DNA from: Rhodocyclales bacterium
Lineage (GTDB): Bacteria > Pseudomonadota > Gammaproteobacteria > Burkholderiales > Rhodocyclaceae
Reading direction: 5' to 3'
Assembly (NCBI GenBank): GCA_016235025.1
Contig: JACRMV010000001.1
Location: forward strand, 248,001-312,000
DNA length: 64,000 nucleotides
A program made the translations under genes and the position numbers. Positions 61,761-64,000 of this stretch are shown in pieces. The notes beneath the pieces were generated by a model. The model had not been told where the DNA came from. It was given only the letters and a program-made list of their open reading frames with translations, and did not search any database. Numbering within the stretch: position 1 is the first letter of the stretch; the number at the start of each line of letters is the position of its first letter.

Positions 61761-62780
61761 ATGGCGCATTACCTTGTCACCGGCGGCATGGGTTATATCG
61801 GCAGCCATACGTGTGTGGAATTGCTGGCGGCGGGACATCAGGTCACGATCTTCGACAACCTCTCCAACAGCAAGCTTGCTGTTCTGGAAAGGATTGCAAG
61901 AATTACCGGAAAACAACCACATTTCATCCAGGCGGATATTCGCGACCGCTCGGCAATGCGCGCGGCGCTGGAAGGATGCCAGGGTGGATGCGATGGCGTG
62001 ATCCACTTCGCCGGGCTTAAGGCGGTCGGCGAATCGGTGGCAAAGCCGATACTGTATTACAGCAACAATGTCGAAGGCAGCATTGCGCTGTTTGAAACGA
62101 TGGCCGCAACCGGAGTGAAGCACCTGGTGTTCTCGTCCTCCGCCACTGTCTATGGCGACCCCAGAGAGGTGCCGATCCGGGAAACGGCAGCACTCTCCGT
62201 CACCAATCCCTACGGTCGATCAAAACTCATGGTCGAAGAGATGCTGCGTGACATTGCTGGCGCCGATCCGGAATGGCGCATTGCGCTTTTGCGCTATTTC
62301 AACCCGGTGGGGGCGCATGTTTCCGGGGAAATCGGCGAGGATCCGAACGGCATCCCGAACAACCTGATGCCGTATGTGACCCAGGTGGCGGTTGGCAAGC
62401 TCGAATGTCTCTCGGTCTATGGCAATGACTACCCGACACCGGATGGCACGGGGGTGCGCGACTACATTCACGTCGTGGATTTGGCCAAAGGCCATCTGGC
62501 GGCGATCGAGACGATCAAGCGTCGACGCGGTGTGCTGACGGTCAACCTGGGCACCGGGCGCGGCTATTCCGTGCTGGAGGTCATCGCGGCATTCGGGGCG
62601 GTCAGTGGGCGAACCGTGGCTTACCGCATTACCTCCCGCCGCCCGGGGGATGTGGCGCAGTGCTATGCCGATCCGGCGCTGGCCGAAGAACTGCTGGGCT
62701 GGAGAGCGGAAAAAGGCATGGCTGAAATGTGCGCCGACGCCTGGCGCTGGCAACAGCAGAACCCGGAGGGGTTTGTTTAG
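61761..62780 (+). CDS. galE: UDP-glucose 4-epimerase
   Basis: Interconverts UDP-glucose and UDP-galactose. The 339-residue SDR protein has the NAD motif GGMGYIGSH at 8-16 and the catalytic Y151-x3-K155 in NPYGRSKLMVEEM, with SSSATVYG before it. I start at the ATG at 61761, eight bases after GGAG, which puts the fold at residue 1; a longer in-frame reading from 61689 adds 24 unlikely residues. It probably feeds sugars to the polymer. Confidence 0.96.
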   Translation: MAHYLVTGGMGYIGSHTCVELLAAGHQVTIFDNLSNSKLAVLERIARITGKQPHFIQADIRDRSAMRAALEGCQGGCDGVIHFAGLKAVGESVAKPILYYSNNVEGSIALFETMAATGVKHLVFSSSATVYGDPREVPIRETAALSVTNPYGRSKLMVEEMLRDIAGADPEWRIALLRYFNPVGAHVSGEIGEDPNGIPNNLMPYVTQVAVGKLECLSVYGNDYPTPDGTGVRDYIHVVDLAKGHLAAIETIKRRRGVLTVNLGTGRGYSVLEVIAAFGAVSGRTVAYRITSRRPGDVAQCYADPALAEELLGWRAEKGMAEMCADAWRWQQQNPEGFV

Positions 62781-62848
62781 GGAAATTCCGGATAAGCCTT
62801 CAGGCCGCCCGGGTTGTTACCGGAATGACGCGCTGAAACAGTGATGCC

Positions 62849-63688
62849 CTAATCGACTTTCTTCAGATACTCCTTGGTGAAAAACTTGTCTGGAATATCG
62901 CGCACTTTCATGGCGTCGTATTCGAGCACTGATTTTTCGCCCGCACGGATCGAATCTTCCATCACCAGCCGCGTGGGGCGCATTTTTCCGGCCATCAACT
63001 TGAAGTTTTCATAGCGGGCGGTTTTCAGCAGCCGGTTGGATAACGAGTAGAACTCTGCCTTGTGCGGATAGCCGTTCTTTTGCTTGACCCAGTACATCAC
63101 CCGCGGGTAGGTGACGCTACGGTCGACGGCGATGAGCTCGAGCACCGTGTATTTTTCGCCTTCGATGCTGTCTGTGCGCAAGATGCGAGGCGTGTAATCT
63201 CCAGCGAAGTTCGCCCGTGCCAGATCGCCATTGGCGACCTGCCCGGTGAGGCGCTGGGCCAGGGAGAGCCGGACGGGTTGCGAAACCGATGGCAGGAAAA
63301 CCCAAAGTTCGCGGCCGCTCATCAGCATGGTTTGCCCGCGCTCGGAGGCGGGCTCGGTGACGATGACCACGGTTTTGTCATTGCCTTTGGAAAGCACCTG
63401 GTATTTTCGTGCTTCGGTGCTTTGGTCGGTCTTGGTGGACAGTATGGAAATGTCGACCTGGAAGCCTTCGGTCGGAAAGCGGATCTGGTCGGCTTTGCGC
63501 AGAATTTCCTGCGCTTGCGGGTCCGCCGGCGCAGATGCTGTGGCTGCCGTGGATTCGGCGGCGGCAGATTGCCCCCGCGTGAGTCCGGGGGCGGCAAGCC
63601 ACAGCATGGCGGCCAGCAGGATCAAGAATCCACCGCGATGAAGGCGAGGAATATCCTGTGAAACGGGATGTCTTTTGAGGTTTTGCAT
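62849..63688 (-). CDS. LolA-like outer-membrane lipoprotein-sorting protein
   Basis: A 279-residue secreted protein: signal sequence near residues 20-40 (FLILLAAMLWLAAPGLTRG), then a half-barrel typical of the LolA-like group (PF17131-type): TEPASERGQTMLMSGRELWVFLP, SEGEKYTVLELIAVD-like segments, and RPTRLVMEDSIRAGEKS. Members are often encoded beside MacB/LolD-type transporters, as here with the divergent ABC gene. Real function unknown. Confidence 0.88.
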   Translation of the reverse strand: MQNLKRHPVSQDIPRLHRGGFLILLAAMLWLAAPGLTRGQSAAAESTAATASAPADPQAQEILRKADQIRFPTEGFQVDISILSTKTDQSTEARKYQVLSKGNDKTVVIVTEPASERGQTMLMSGRELWVFLPSVSQPVRLSLAQRLTGQVANGDLARANFAGDYTPRILRTDSIEGEKYTVLELIAVDRSVTYPRVMYWVKQKNGYPHKAEFYSLSNRLLKTARYENFKLMAGKMRPTRLVMEDSIRAGEKSVLEYDAMKVRDIPDKFFTKEYLKKVD

Positions 63689-63787
63689 GAGCTTATCCCT
63701 ATAGAATCGTATGAAATCGGGTTAATCTGGTTAACAACATACTGCCGTGTTGGCTGCGCCGGGATAGTTTATCGTCAGGGAGCAAGG

Positions 63788-64000
63788 ATGCCTATTGTGC
63801 GTGTCGAGGGAGTTTTCAAGGATTATTTCCTCGGCAATCAGATCGTTCAGGCGCTGTCGAATATCACGCTGCATATCGAGCAGGGTGTGTTTCTGGCGAT
63901 TTCAGGGCCATCGGGCAGTGGCAAGACCACGCTGTTGAATGTCATCGGTTGCATCGACCAGCCGACCGAAGGCAGGCTTTTTATCCATGACCAGGAGGTA
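63788..64000 (+). CDS. ABC transporter ATP-binding protein (LolD/MacB type), truncated by window end
   Basis: The first 71 residues are visible and open to the edge: VRVEGVFKDYFLGNQIVQALSNITLHIEQGVF, then Walker A GPSGSGKTTLL at 40-50. The DYF.GN..V.AL spacing is typical of the MacB/LolD lipoprotein or efflux ATPase branch. It is divergent from the LolA-like gene, with about 100 bases between starts. Confidence 0.92.
   Translation, partial: MPIVRVEGVFKDYFLGNQIVQALSNITLHIEQGVFLAISGPSGSGKTTLLNVIGCIDQPTEGRLFIHDQEV

Noticed and set aside
1-64000. CRISPR arrays, rRNA, prophage genes
   Set aside because: No regularly spaced repeats, rRNA signature or phage gene cluster was seen.

Overview
The window looks like chromosomal DNA of a GC-rich betaproteobacterium of the Rhodocyclales/Nitrosomonadales type. 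The basis is inference: the housekeeping order purL / parvulin / bolA / yciI / yciB / msrB, a complete exosortase-A (XrtA, PEP-CTERM) exopolysaccharide locus of the kind known from Zoogloea, Azoarcus, Methylotenera and relatives, and the codon style. No rRNA and no CRISPR array is present; there is one tRNA gene, tRNA-Thr(UGU).

Layout. (1) 1-815: internally deleted IS256-family transposase next to the purL promoter region. (2) 816-8832: purL; a small zinc-ribbon gene; a tight minus-strand operon msrB-yciB-yciI-bolA-parvulin ending at a strong hairpin terminator; divergent dadA. (3) 8933-13627: minus-strand genes for a DUF465 protein, a CBS-pair protein, a c-di-GMP cyclase, and a NarL-type regulator with its PAS histidine kinase. 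(4) 14207-34124: one colinear plus-strand run of 18 closely packed genes with export lipoprotein, Wzz-like protein, tyrosine autokinase, outer-membrane barrel, ATPase, deacetylases, FemAB-like and acetyltransferase genes, glycosyltransferases, xrtA and an O-glycosylation ligase. (5) 34130-47119: minus-strand polysaccharide genes, including a GH88/105-like hydrolase, glycosyltransferases, pyruvyl transferase, an AT-rich methyltransferase/GH99-like patch, a Wzx flippase and a giant triple-VanZ/ligase protein. (6) 47457-61586: two PEP-CTERM substrate proteins, each behind a good sigma-54 promoter, enclosing a second set of exosortase-associated genes: beta-helix protein, GDP-mannose synthesis, tyrosine phosphatase, PLP decarboxylase, acyl-CoA ligase, GNAT protein, UDP-glucose dehydrogenase, acyl carrier protein and two alpha/beta hydrolases. 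(7) 61761-64000: galE, a LolA-like protein and the start of an ABC-transporter ATPase.

How it fits together (inference from families): UDP-sugar and GDP-mannose precursors (galE, UDP-glucose dehydrogenase, manC) feed the glycosyltransferases. Flippase and ligase/polymerase proteins handle the polymer, and the Wzz/kinase/phosphatase/export set controls length and secretion. Deacetylases, acyl- and pyruvyl-transferases decorate it. XrtA cuts PEP-CTERM proteins that end up in or on the matrix. The nearby c-di-GMP cyclase and sigma-54 promoters suggest regulated floc or biofilm formation.

The most unusual signal is not a gene. A 25-bp non-palindromic motif, GCCGT-N4-CCAGCGCCGACTTTTT, occurs 15 times on both strands (9 plus, 5 to 6 times less clustered minus copies making up the rest), mostly inside genes in several reading frames, about once per 4 kb. 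It behaves like a DNA-level repeat family, possibly an uptake-like sequence or a small dispersed element, and I know of no name for it.
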